DNA of 53,678 bases, from assembly GCA_900197625.1 (NCBI GenBank), contig FZLS01000011.1:1-53678 (forward strand), in the 5' to 3' direction. Numbering within the stretch: the stretch's first letter is position 1; every line of letters begins with the position of its first letter. The notes beneath the pieces are model-generated. The model had not been told where the DNA came from. It made no database searches and saw nothing but the letters and a program-made list of their open reading frames with translations. The stretch is from Rhodobacteraceae bacterium Water-Bin34 (GTDB taxonomy: Bacteria > Pseudomonadota > Alphaproteobacteria > Rhodobacterales > Rhodobacteraceae). Positions 25,513 through 33,946 of the stretch are shown here, piece after piece. Position numbers and translations under genes: made by a program.

Positions 25513-26922
25513 ATGAGTATTTTGCTAGAAAACTTCTACATAATCGGATTTGTTTTTTTAGGAATATTAATTTTATTTTCCAACCGGAGAAAGGGGATGC
25601 CTACTGAAAATAATTCAACTGGCTATGAAGATAAAATAAATATTTTAGAATCTGAAATAAGAGCCTCAGACAAAGAAGCAGCAAAGTACACAGCCCTGGC
25701 TGATGAACGAAAAGCAGAAGTTGACCGTTTAAATCAAGATTTGTCAAAATTACGTAGCAAACTGGATCTTGAAAATGAAGAAAAAACTAATTTATCGAAC
25801 AAGGTCTCTGAGTTAATTGCACAAGGCCTTGCGGAACGAAAATCTTCAGATGAAAAGATTGAAATTTTAACTCAATTTCGAAAAGATATGGAGTCTAAGT
25901 TCAAAGAGTTAGCTAATGAGGCTTTACAATTGCAGGGTGAAAATTTTTCTAAGTCTAATATAGAAAAATTAGAAGCCACCTTGTTACCTTTAAAAGAACA
26001 TGTAGGTCATTTTGAGAAAGAATTGCGTCAAGTTCATGAAGAAACTGTGAAAGATAGAGAAAGATTAAAAGCAGAAATTAACCAACTATCAAAAAAATCT
26101 GATCAGATATCCCAGAATGCATCTGAACTCTCAAAAGCACTAAAGGGTGATAGCCAAATGCAAGGTGCTTGGGGAGAAATGATATTAGAAAGTATTCTTG
26201 AAAAATCAGGATTAAGGGTTGGGGAAGAATATGAGATTCAAGCGCATAGAAAAAATGAAGATGGAGACCGATTGAGACCAGATGTTGTGGTTAACTTACC
26301 TGGCGGAAAGACTTTAGTAATCGACAGCAAAGTTTCTCTAGTTGCATATACTGATGCTGTAAATTCTGAAAATGAAATTGAAACCATTGAAGCCCAAAAA
26401 AGACATATTGTTTCAATCAGAAATCATATCAACGGCCTTTCTGCTAAAGGTTATCAATTTGCGGAAAATTCATCTGTAGATTACGTAATTCTTTTTATCC
26501 CAATTGAGGGTGCACTTTCAGAAGCCTTACGAATGGATGGTAGAATAACCGAATATGCTATGGAAAAAAATATAACTATAGCAACCCCCACAACTTTAAT
26601 GATGGCATTAAAAACGATTTCAAATGTATGGGATGTTGAACGTAGAAATAAAAATGCTGAACTAATAGCCGATAGAGCTGGTAAACTTTATGATAAAGTC
26701 AGTGGATTTATTCTTAATATGGAAAAAGTTGGAGAGAGATTAGCTCAAGCACAGGATTCTTATGAAGTAGCGTTTAATCAATTTTCAAAAGGGCGTGGAA
26801 ATGTACTTTCACAGGTTGAAAACTTAAAAACACTTGGTGCAAAGACCTCTAAATCTATAAATACAGATTTTGAAAATACTGAAGAAATAGAAAAATCTGA
26901 TACAGATTTAGATATAAGATAA
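25513..26922 (+). CDS. rmuC: RmuC-family DNA recombination protein
   Basis: A 469-residue protein. The N-terminal membrane segment is at about residues 5-22. A charged coiled coil follows (about 35-210), then the RmuC nuclease-like core from GDSQMQGAWGEMILESILEKSG through LRPDVVVNLPGGKTLVIDSKVSL. RmuC proteins limit recombination between inverted repeats; the catalytic role is not fully defined. The first ATG at 25513 has no strong ribosome site. It is 19 bases from the glutathione transferase gene on the same strand. The 196 bases before it (25317-25512) hold the hairpin above and otherwise only AT-rich sequence. Confidence 0.88.
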   Translation: MSILLENFYIIGFVFLGILILFSNRRKGMPTENNSTGYEDKINILESEIRASDKEAAKYTALADERKAEVDRLNQDLSKLRSKLDLENEEKTNLSNKVSELIAQGLAERKSSDEKIEILTQFRKDMESKFKELANEALQLQGENFSKSNIEKLEATLLPLKEHVGHFEKELRQVHEETVKDRERLKAEINQLSKKSDQISQNASELSKALKGDSQMQGAWGEMILESILEKSGLRVGEEYEIQAHRKNEDGDRLRPDVVVNLPGGKTLVIDSKVSLVAYTDAVNSENEIETIEAQKRHIVSIRNHINGLSAKGYQFAENSSVDYVILFIPIEGALSEALRMDGRITEYAMEKNITIATPTTLMMALKTISNVWDVERRNKNAELIADRAGKLYDKVSGFILNMEKVGERLAQAQDSYEVAFNQFSKGRGNVLSQVENLKTLGAKTSKSINTDFENTEEIEKSDTDLDIR

Positions 26923-26941
26923 TTTAGAAAGCGTAAGTTAG

Positions 26942-27580
26942 ATGATTGATTTATATACATGGACTACGCCAAATGGGCGCAAGGTATCAATTTTACTAGA
27001 AGAACTTGGCGTTCCATATGAGGCACATTCAATTGATTTGTCTAAAGATGAGCAGTTTTCAAAAGAATTTTCTAAAATTTCACCAAACAATAAAATACCT
27101 GCAATAGTAGATAGGGAAACTGGAGTTGAAATGATGGAAACAGGTGCCATCATGCTGTATCTGTCAAATAAATATGGGAAATTTCAGTGTGAAGGTGCCG
27201 AATATTGGCAAATGTTAGAGTGGCTTATGTGGCAAATGGCAGGCTTTGGCCCGATGTTGGGACAAGTTCATCATTTTGTTAAATATAATAAAGGTAAATC
27301 TGAATATAGCGAGAAGCGTTATTATAACGAAGCTAAGAGACTTTATAATGTACTAGAAAAACAGTTAGAAGGCCGAGAATTTATAGCTGGTGAAGGTAAG
27401 GGATCATATTCTATTGCAGATATGTCATGTTGGCCTTGGGTTTCCAGATTTGAATGGCAAGAAATTGATCTTAATTCATACCCAAATATTAAGGATTGGT
27501 ACATTCGAATTTCTAATAGACCAGCTGTACAAAAAGGTTATTCAATCCCTAAATTCGTAACTGAAATTCCAAAAATTTAA
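26942..27580 (+). CDS. yfcG: glutathione transferase, Nu-class, YfcG-like
   Basis: A 212-residue cytoplasmic protein. The thioredoxin-like N-terminal domain begins IDLYTWTTPNGRKVSILLEELGVPYE and contains SPNNKIPAIVD, both close to E. coli YfcG. TTPNG supplies the Thr/Asn that bind the glutathione or disulfide sulfur in this class. The helical C-terminal domain follows from about residue 85. Nu-class proteins act mainly as disulfide-bond reductases. It probably shares a transcript with rmuC; a functional link is not evident. Confidence 0.85.
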   Translation: MIDLYTWTTPNGRKVSILLEELGVPYEAHSIDLSKDEQFSKEFSKISPNNKIPAIVDRETGVEMMETGAIMLYLSNKYGKFQCEGAEYWQMLEWLMWQMAGFGPMLGQVHHFVKYNKGKSEYSEKRYYNEAKRLYNVLEKQLEGREFIAGEGKGSYSIADMSCWPWVSRFEWQEIDLNSYPNIKDWYIRISNRPAVQKGYSIPKFVTEIPKI

Positions 27581-27613
27581 AATTTATAAAGAGTATAGAG
27601 ATAAACAAATGAC

Positions 27614-28612
27614 TTATTGGATTATTGCTCTTTCCCACTCTTTAATAAAAGTTTTACGTTTTAATTTATCTAAATAAGTCATTAAGGCTGGTTCAAGTAT
27701 TATGGTTTGTTGGCCTGGCTTTAAGAAAAGGGGTGGAAGTGAATGAGTTCCATTTACCTTTTTCTCAGTTTGGTTTTCCAAAAGATGTTGCATAAATCTC
27801 TCAGATAATCTTAAGCGTGAGGTCAAATTTGATACAAGAGCGGTGCGCATCATATTAGTAGGGAAATCTGCAGGCAATATTATTTCGATTTCATCTAATT
27901 TTTGCTGCCTAGCTTCTGCATAACTACCTAAAACATTGTATGCCACTGCAATTTTCCCACTTACCAAATCATCTATCATATCGCCTGAGCAGCAATATAG
28001 TTTTGTTCCTAGTCCACCCATAACTTCCATTAGTCTCCAAAAAGTTTCTGATGTACGTGCATCCTGCGTAGCAAATAGGTACCCAAGTCCAGATTTTCTG
28101 ACATCATATGTTCCAATTTTATTTTTAAAAAAGGTTGGTCTAGAACGTAGTTCTTTTATTAAATCTTGGCGTGTTTTTGGTATTATTGTATTTTTAAAAG
28201 CTTTTTTGTTTAGAACAATAGCAGCAGGTTCTATAGTAAATGCAAATAAACTTTGCCTCCACTTAGCCCAGCTAGGATGTTCTATTTCATTTATTTTTTT
28301 TGCATAACCATCATTTACTAGTTTTAATTGTAAGTCCATCGCACTCGAAATAATCAAGTCATACTGTTCCGGAGATTTTCTAAAAATTTCATCTAAAGAA
28401 GCCGTGCCAGTAACAAAATATTCAATCTTAATGTTTGGATTTTTTTCTAAAAAACTTTTGATAATTGGCGCAAAGAACGTCGTATCGGTGCTTGATAAAA
28501 TTTTTAAACTTTGGGTGCTTTCCCCACTAGAGAATACTTGCCTATCTTCCCACTCGTTTGCGTTTAAGGATGATGTAATCAATATAAAAATTAAAATAAT
28601 AAAGTTACGCAT
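27614..28612 (-). CDS. orphan periplasmic binding protein in the tctDE operon
   Basis: A 332-residue periplasmic protein with a short signal peptide (residues 1-18, MRNFIILIFILITSSLNA). The fold looks like an iron/2-aminoethylphosphonate-type family 1 binding protein: LKILSSTDTTFFAPIIKSF, YFVTGTASLDEIFR, YDLIISSAMDLQLKLVNDGYA and GKIAVAYNVLGSYA. It has no permease or ATPase partner nearby. Its ATG overlaps the histidine kinase stop region by 22 bases, so its synthesis is tied to TctE. A sensory role with TctE is my inference; an importer component encoded elsewhere is the alternative. Confidence 0.8.
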   Translation of the reverse strand: MRNFIILIFILITSSLNANEWEDRQVFSSGESTQSLKILSSTDTTFFAPIIKSFLEKNPNIKIEYFVTGTASLDEIFRKSPEQYDLIISSAMDLQLKLVNDGYAKKINEIEHPSWAKWRQSLFAFTIEPAAIVLNKKAFKNTIIPKTRQDLIKELRSRPTFFKNKIGTYDVRKSGLGYLFATQDARTSETFWRLMEVMGGLGTKLYCCSGDMIDDLVSGKIAVAYNVLGSYAEARQQKLDEIEIILPADFPTNMMRTALVSNLTSRLRLSERFMQHLLENQTEKKVNGTHSLPPLFLKPGQQTIILEPALMTYLDKLKRKTFIKEWERAIIQ

Positions 28613-29958
28613 GCGCCACCTTTTTCATGATTAGATAGTGTTAATTTAGCTTCATGTGCGTTTGCTACATCTTGGGCGATTGTTAATCCTAGCCCTGAAC
28701 CTACTATACCATTTGAATTTTGACCTCTTTTAAAGCGTGATTTAAGGTTGTCTAAATCTTCGGGCGGAAATCCTGGCCCCTGGTCTTGTATTTTAAGATG
28801 GGGTTCGGGATTTGTAGCAATTGTTACAGTAATTACACCATCATCTGGTGAATATTTTAATGCATTATCAATTATGTTTCGTATTGCGTTTTGAATTAAA
28901 ATAAAATCACCTGATAGTTCAATTTTGTCTTTTTGGATAAGTTTTAATTTAATATCTTTCATTTCAGCAATTGGTTCAAGATTATCAATTAAATTTTGGA
29001 TTAACGCATTCAAATTTATTAATTCTTTTTGCAAGTTATCGGTTCTAAATGTTATCATTGCATGATCTAAAAGTTGGCTTGCCGCTCTTGATGCCTCATC
29101 TATTGCTCTTACCATTGATCTAAGCGCATCGCGATTTTCTCTCTTACTAACCCGCTGAAGTGTTGCATCAGCATAAGAGCGTACTGTTGCAAGAGGCGTT
29201 CTAACTCTATGTGCAGCTTCAGCAATAAAATCTTCTGACTGTTTTAATGATAAATCAAGTCTTGTCATAAGCTTATTCAAAGAAGTAACTAGTGGATACA
29301 TTTCTGAAGGTACTTTTTTTTCAAATGGGCTTAAATCTTGGGGGCCACGTTTTGTTACTGATGTAGCAAGCCGCATTAAAGGACTGATGGTTGATGCTGT
29401 AGCCCAGTAAGATAGAAGTGTTACTAAAATAAAAAAACCAGAGCCAAACAATGCCACATTTTTAGAAATTCTATTTAAGGTCCTGGATAATGCATCTTGT
29501 GTCTGCGCAATAGACACTGATATTGTTATACGTTCTTTTTCTCCAATTAGGGTACGTTTTGCACTTGCCATTCTTACATTCGTATTTTTGTATTTTATAG
29601 TAGTGAATGTATTGGTGTCTGTATTGTTTTTTTCAGTTTGGGGTAGATCTTCATAGCCAGAAATGAGAATGCCATCGTTATATATTGAATAGAAAACCCG
29701 GTCATCAAGTTCTGTATCAAGCATTGATAATGATGCATATGGAAAATCAACCTCAACAAACCCATCTTGTATTACAACAGCATCAAGAATTGATGATAAT
29801 GATGCCTCTAGGATGTCATCTTGACCATTTTGAGCTATTTGCGCTGCATAACCTCTCACAATGAAAAATAATACTATGCCAAGCACAGCTGCTCCACTTA
29901 TTAGTGTAAACATGAGTCTATTTCGAAGAGATCCAGAAACTTGTAATTTATTAGTCAT
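28591..29958 (-). CDS. tctE: sensor histidine kinase, TctE-like
   Basis: A 455-residue membrane kinase. The first span is near residues 13-33. A periplasmic domain of about 130 residues resembles the N-terminal domain of TctE/QseC-type kinases. The second span lies near residue 175-195 (FGSGFFILVTLLSYWA), followed by HAMP. The phosphoacceptor is His in EAAHRVRTPLATVRSY. ATP-binding motifs are NIIDNALKYSP, QDQGPGFP and GSGLGLTIAQ. It probably senses a tricarboxylate-type solute and phosphorylates TctD. It overlaps tctD by eight bases. Confidence 0.88.
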   Translation of the reverse strand: MTNKLQVSGSLRNRLMFTLISGAAVLGIVLFFIVRGYAAQIAQNGQDDILEASLSSILDAVVIQDGFVEVDFPYASLSMLDTELDDRVFYSIYNDGILISGYEDLPQTEKNNTDTNTFTTIKYKNTNVRMASAKRTLIGEKERITISVSIAQTQDALSRTLNRISKNVALFGSGFFILVTLLSYWATASTISPLMRLATSVTKRGPQDLSPFEKKVPSEMYPLVTSLNKLMTRLDLSLKQSEDFIAEAAHRVRTPLATVRSYADATLQRVSKRENRDALRSMVRAIDEASRAASQLLDHAMITFRTDNLQKELINLNALIQNLIDNLEPIAEMKDIKLKLIQKDKIELSGDFILIQNAIRNIIDNALKYSPDDGVITVTIATNPEPHLKIQDQGPGFPPEDLDNLKSRFKRGQNSNGIVGSGLGLTIAQDVANAHEAKLTLSNHEKGGACVTLLF

Positions 29959-30616
29959 TGTCTAGCCTATATCCTAGGCCTCTGTGAGTGCTTATTTTCA
30001 ATGAAGTATTTTCTAGATGCTTACGAAGTCTTCCTATATACACTTCGATTGCATTATCTGAAACATCTTCGTCATATGTAAAAAGACGATCTACAAGTTT
30101 TTGTTTGGAAAATATTTGACCACGGGCGTTAAGTAATAATTCAAAAAGCCTTAATTCTCTATTTCTTAAATTAATTATTTTGCCTTTGATGGAAAGCTGT
30201 CCAGCTAATGGGCTGAATGTTAGGTTCCCAAATTTAAGTATTTGTTGTGAAGAACCAGATTTTCTTCTTAATACTGCTCGGCACCTTGCATCTAACTCTG
30301 CATGATCAAATGGCTTTGTTACATAATCATCTGCGCCCAAGTCTAAAATACTGATTCTATCAGACACTTGTGATCGAGCCGTTAATACAATAACAGGAGT
30401 ATCCTTTTTAAGATTTCTATGATGTTTAAGAAAGTTTCTACCGTCCCCATCCGGGAGCATTATATCTAATAATATTAAATCGTATTCACCTGTCTCAGAA
30501 TATGCAATTGCATCAGCTAATTTATCTGCATGATCAATTACATGACCGTCTAACTTAATGCGTGAACAGATAGCATTTGCAAGCTCGTGATTGTCTTCAA
30601 CTAAAAGATATTTCAT
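29951..30616 (-). CDS. tctD: response regulator, OmpR family, TctD-like
   Basis: A 221-residue regulator. The receiver domain has the acidic pair in VEDNHE, the phosphoacceptor Asp in LILLDIMLPDGDG and the switch lysine in VTKPFDHAEL. The C-terminal winged helix is LRNRELRLFELLLNARGQIF to AIEVYIGRLRKHLE. It is divergent from tctC, and a tandem repeat typical of OmpR-family sites lies between. It probably activates tctCBA and may control itself. There is no Shine-Dalgarno sequence at ATG 30616. Confidence 0.9.
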   Translation of the reverse strand: MKYLLVEDNHELANAICSRIKLDGHVIDHADKLADAIAYSETGEYDLILLDIMLPDGDGRNFLKHHRNLKKDTPVIVLTARSQVSDRISILDLGADDYVTKPFDHAELDARCRAVLRRKSGSSQQILKFGNLTFSPLAGQLSIKGKIINLRNRELRLFELLLNARGQIFSKQKLVDRLFTYDEDVSDNAIEVYIGRLRKHLENTSLKISTHRGLGYRLDND

Positions 30617-30639
30617 TTTTTTACAGACATTTATTTTTA

Positions 30640-30659
30640 TGACAGGTTAGTGACAGGTT
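30640..30659. promoter_or_regulatory. tandem repeat, candidate TctD binding site
   Basis: TGACAGGTT occurs at 30640-30648 and again at 30651-30659, an exact 9-base direct repeat with 11-base spacing. OmpR/PhoB-family regulators bind such tandem half-sites spaced by one helical turn. It lies 23 bases from the tctD start and 59 bases from the tctC start. Confidence 0.75.
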
Positions 30660-30718
30660 GAAATGTTTAGCTCACTAAGTTGGCCAGTTTTAGGCCGCTT
30701 GTCAAATGGGAGGATAAC

Positions 30719-31705
30719 ATGATGACATTTAAATTTGGTAGAAGAGCCCTTGTGGCTGGTGCTGTTGCAGCACTTAGTTTTGGTGCGCCTGCATTTGCAG
30801 ATGGCCATAAAGTTTTAGACAGTATTCACTTCTTAATTCCTGGTGGAGCTGGTGGTGGATGGGACGGTACAGCACGTGGTACCGGAGAAGCACTTACAAA
30901 CGCTGGATTAGTTGGATCAGCTTCATTTGAAAACATGTCAGGTGGTGGTGGTGGTAAAGCCATTGGATATTTAATAGAAAATGCAGATAGCAATCACGGT
31001 ACATTGATGGTGAATTCAACGCCTATCGTCATCCGATCCCTAACTGGTGTTTTTCCACATAACTTCCGTGACTTAACATTAGTTTCAGGAACTATTGGTG
31101 ATTATGCGGCTATGGTAGTTGGTAAAGATAGCCCAATCAACTCAATGGCTGATCTAATTGCTGCATATGAAGCTGATGCTTCGGGAACTGCAATCGGTGG
31201 TGGCTCTGTTCCTGGTGGTATGGATCATTTAGTTGCAGCAATGGTAATGGAAGCAGCCGGAAAAGATGCTCTTGGTGTCAAATACATACCGTACGATGCA
31301 GGTGGTAAGGCTATGGCTGCTTTACTTTCTGGTGAAATTTCAGCTCTCTCAACTGGTTTCTCAGAGGCAGTTGATTTAGCTAATGCGGGAGAAGTGAAAA
31401 TTATTGGTGTTACTTCAGACGCGCGTGTAGATGCGGCACCAAATGCTATGACAATGAAAGAGCAAGGAATTGATACTTCTTTTGTAAACTGGCGTGGCTT
31501 CTTTGGCGCCCCAGGATTGCCAGCTGATAAAACTGCACAATATCAAGAAGCGATTTCAAAAATGTATGCTACACCAGAATGGGAAACTGTTAGAGCTCGA
31601 AATGGTTGGGTAAACATCCATAATTCAGGAGATGACTTCAAAGTATTCTTGGAAGCACAAGAGCAAGTTATCGGTGACTTAATGAGAAAACTTGGTTTCT
31701 TATAA
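30719..31705 (+). CDS. tctC: tripartite tricarboxylate transporter binding protein
   Basis: A 328-residue periplasmic protein. The signal peptide contains paired arginines (GRRALVAGAVAALSF) and ends near APAFA. The mature protein starts with the TctC fold, including IHFLIPGGAGGGWDGTARG and GGGGGKAIGYL in the ligand-binding loops. TctC-type proteins bind citrate, other carboxylates or aromatic acids. The start is ATG 30719, because GGGAGG lies 5-10 bases upstream; a longer frame from 30680 has no such site. It is first in tctCBA. Confidence 0.9.
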   Translation: MMTFKFGRRALVAGAVAALSFGAPAFADGHKVLDSIHFLIPGGAGGGWDGTARGTGEALTNAGLVGSASFENMSGGGGGKAIGYLIENADSNHGTLMVNSTPIVIRSLTGVFPHNFRDLTLVSGTIGDYAAMVVGKDSPINSMADLIAAYEADASGTAIGGGSVPGGMDHLVAAMVMEAAGKDALGVKYIPYDAGGKAMAALLSGEISALSTGFSEAVDLANAGEVKIIGVTSDARVDAAPNAMTMKEQGIDTSFVNWRGFFGAPGLPADKTAQYQEAISKMYATPEWETVRARNGWVNIHNSGDDFKVFLEAQEQVIGDLMRKLGFL

Positions 31706-31712
31706 TATATAT

Positions 31713-31746
31713 GTGGCAAAGCGTTTTGCGCTTTGCCACCTTTTTT
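31713..31746 (+). terminator. strong hairpin between tctC and tctB
   Basis: GTGGCAAAGCG (31713-31723) pairs perfectly with CGCTTTGCCAC (31729-31739) and is followed by six T residues (31741-31746). It is the clearest intrinsic terminator in the window, yet lies inside an operon, so partial read-through is expected. Confidence 0.88.
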
Positions 31747-31759
31747 GATAAGGTAATTT

Positions 31760-32242
31760 ATGTCTCTTGATCGTTGGATTGCATTGATTTTATTAGGTTT
31801 TTGTGTGGTCTATGGATATACTGCATGGTTTACGATGGATGCTACTTTAGCGCCTTTTATGAAGCGTAATCCAATATGGCCTAGTACTTTTCCAAAAATT
31901 TTATCTATTTTAGGTATACTTCTTTCTTCAATTATTCTTCTTGGGTTTGAAAGAAATGTATCGAATACTACTGGTATAGATTATCGTAGATTGCATGAAT
32001 ATAAGTTAGGCCAAGCAGTATTATTACTATTACTAATGGTTTTATATGCATTACTATTACGCCCTGTAGGATTTATATTTTCTACTAGTTTATTTCTAAT
32101 TTTTGGTAGTGTCATTTTGGGCGAACGTAAATGGTTTTTGATGTTACCAATTGCTATCATATCAACTCTATTTGTATGGTATTTAGTTCAAGTGGTTCTT
32201 GGCATTTATATGCGCCCTCTGCCTGCTTGGATTGGAATTTAA
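31760..32242 (+). CDS. tctB: tripartite tricarboxylate transporter small membrane subunit
   Basis: A 160-residue membrane protein with four predicted spans (first at residues 5-25, second near 43-62, others after residue 88). It fits the TctB family, the small partner of TctA, which is poorly conserved in sequence but constant in size and position. AAGG precedes the ATG just after the hairpin. tctA starts two bases after its stop. Confidence 0.88.
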   Translation: MSLDRWIALILLGFCVVYGYTAWFTMDATLAPFMKRNPIWPSTFPKILSILGILLSSIILLGFERNVSNTTGIDYRRLHEYKLGQAVLLLLLMVLYALLLRPVGFIFSTSLFLIFGSVILGERKWFLMLPIAIISTLFVWYLVQVVLGIYMRPLPAWIGI

Positions 32243-32243
32243 T

Positions 32244-33758
32244 ATGCTGGAAGGTATTTTATTAGGTCTTCAAACGGCTTTTTCTGTTCAAATGCTTATT
32301 ATGGTAATCGGTGGATGCCTGATTGGAACCTTTATAGGAATGTTACCTGGTCTAGGTCCAATGTCTATAATAGCAATTATGATACCAGTCGCTATTTCGA
32401 TGGGTGATCCAGCTGCAGCTATAATTCTTTTGGCAGGAGTTTATTATGGAGCAATTTTTGGTGGTTCCACTTCTTCCATATTGTTAAATGCCCCAGGAGT
32501 TGCAGGGACAGTTGCGACTAGTTTTGATGGTTATCCATTAGCAAAAAAAGGTAAAGCGGGCAAAGCATTAACAGTTGCTGCAATAGCTAGTTTTTGTGGA
32601 GGAACATTAGGAGCTGTTTTGCTTATGGTATTCGCTCCAGCTCTTTCATCTGTTGCATTATTATTTCATTCTGCTGAGTATTTTGCCTTGATGGTAGTAG
32701 GTCTATCCGCGATTGCTGCCTTTGCAGGTACTGGACAAGTTGCAAAAGCATTACTCATGACTGTGGTTGGCTTGATGCTTGCCACTGTTGGTGAAGGAAC
32801 AATGTTTAGTCTGCCACGTTTTACAATGGGAATTATGGATCTTCAGTCAGGATTAAGCTTTGTTACATTGGCAATGGCTATGTTTGCTTTACCAGAGGCT
32901 TTATTTCTTGTGTTAAACCCGCCAAAACCAGGCGCAGGAAAACGTGAAGATATAAAAGAATTACGTATCACAAGACAAGAAGCTAAATCTATTGCGCCTG
33001 TTATTGGGAGGCAATCTATTCAGGGATTTTTTATAGGTGTTTTGCCAGGTGCAGGTGCGACGATTGCAAGTTTTCTTGGATATGCGGTAGAACGTAACAT
33101 TGCTTCAAAAGATGAACAAAAAGAATTTGGGAAAGGATCTATAAAAGGTTTAGCAGCACCGGAAACAGCTAATAATGCAGCATGTACTGGATCCTTTGTT
33201 CCGCTTTTGACTCTTGGAATTCCAGGTTCTGGGACAACGGCAATCCTTTTGGGCGCGTTAATTGCGTTAAACGTCACTCCTGGGCCAAGGTTGATGGTAG
33301 ATGAGCCTCAAATATTTTGGGCGGTTATAATTTCAATGTACATTGGTAATATCGTGTTATTGGTTCTAAACTTACCCTTAATTCCATACATTGCTAAAAT
33401 ACTAACTATCCCACGAAATTTTCTTATTCCATACATTCTATTTTTTACCTTAATGGGTGCATATATAGGTCAAAACAATGCGACAGAATTATTAATTTTG
33501 ATTGGGTTTGGTGTTTGTGCAACTGCATTGAAATTTGCTGATTATCCACTTGCTCCATTGTTGATAGGTTTCATTCTTGGGCCAATGCTTGAGGATAATT
33601 TTGCAAGGTCAATGCAATTATACGATGGTGTCGCCTTTATTACAGAAAGGCCTATGACAATGGTTTTACTATGCATTGCGGTTTTATTAATTTTATTACC
33701 AAGTATCAGAGCTAAACAGGCAAAAATCAAGGCAAGAGGTATAGCTGATGGTGATTGA
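32244..33758 (+). CDS. tctA: tripartite tricarboxylate transporter large membrane subunit
   Basis: A 504-residue inner-membrane protein with about 11-12 spans. The TctA family signatures are visible: IGTFIGMLPGLGPMSIIAIMIP, YYGAIFGGSTSSILLNAPG and, in the second half, GVLPGAGATIASFLGYAVE with NNAACTGSFVPLLTLGIPGSG. It forms the ion-coupled pore fed by TctC. ATG 32244 is chosen because it directly follows tctB; the longer frame from 32199 would lie inside tctB. Confidence 0.93.
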   Translation: MLEGILLGLQTAFSVQMLIMVIGGCLIGTFIGMLPGLGPMSIIAIMIPVAISMGDPAAAIILLAGVYYGAIFGGSTSSILLNAPGVAGTVATSFDGYPLAKKGKAGKALTVAAIASFCGGTLGAVLLMVFAPALSSVALLFHSAEYFALMVVGLSAIAAFAGTGQVAKALLMTVVGLMLATVGEGTMFSLPRFTMGIMDLQSGLSFVTLAMAMFALPEALFLVLNPPKPGAGKREDIKELRITRQEAKSIAPVIGRQSIQGFFIGVLPGAGATIASFLGYAVERNIASKDEQKEFGKGSIKGLAAPETANNAACTGSFVPLLTLGIPGSGTTAILLGALIALNVTPGPRLMVDEPQIFWAVIISMYIGNIVLLVLNLPLIPYIAKILTIPRNFLIPYILFFTLMGAYIGQNNATELLILIGFGVCATALKFADYPLAPLLIGFILGPMLEDNFARSMQLYDGVAFITERPMTMVLLCIAVLLILLPSIRAKQAKIKARGIADGD

Positions 33759-33812
33759 GATTTGTAATTTTTTTATAATTAAGAAAATATCTCAATAATT
33801 TATGATGATGAA

Positions 33813-33834
33813 AAGATAAAAGGGATGTTATCTT
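33813..33834 (+). terminator. weak hairpin after tctA
   Basis: AAGATAA (33813-33819) pairs with TTATCTT (33828-33834) around an 8-base loop, followed by TCTG. It is a weak candidate end of the tct transcript. The rest of 33759-33946 is AT-rich, with no gene seen. Confidence 0.4.
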
Positions 33835-33946
33835 TCTGTATGAACAAACCATACCATTAATTTAATTACTTGCTTGATTTTTATTAAACTCTTTGCAAGG
33901 ATGTGCCTTTCATTATGATATTAAATATTTAATTGGGAGGTTATAT

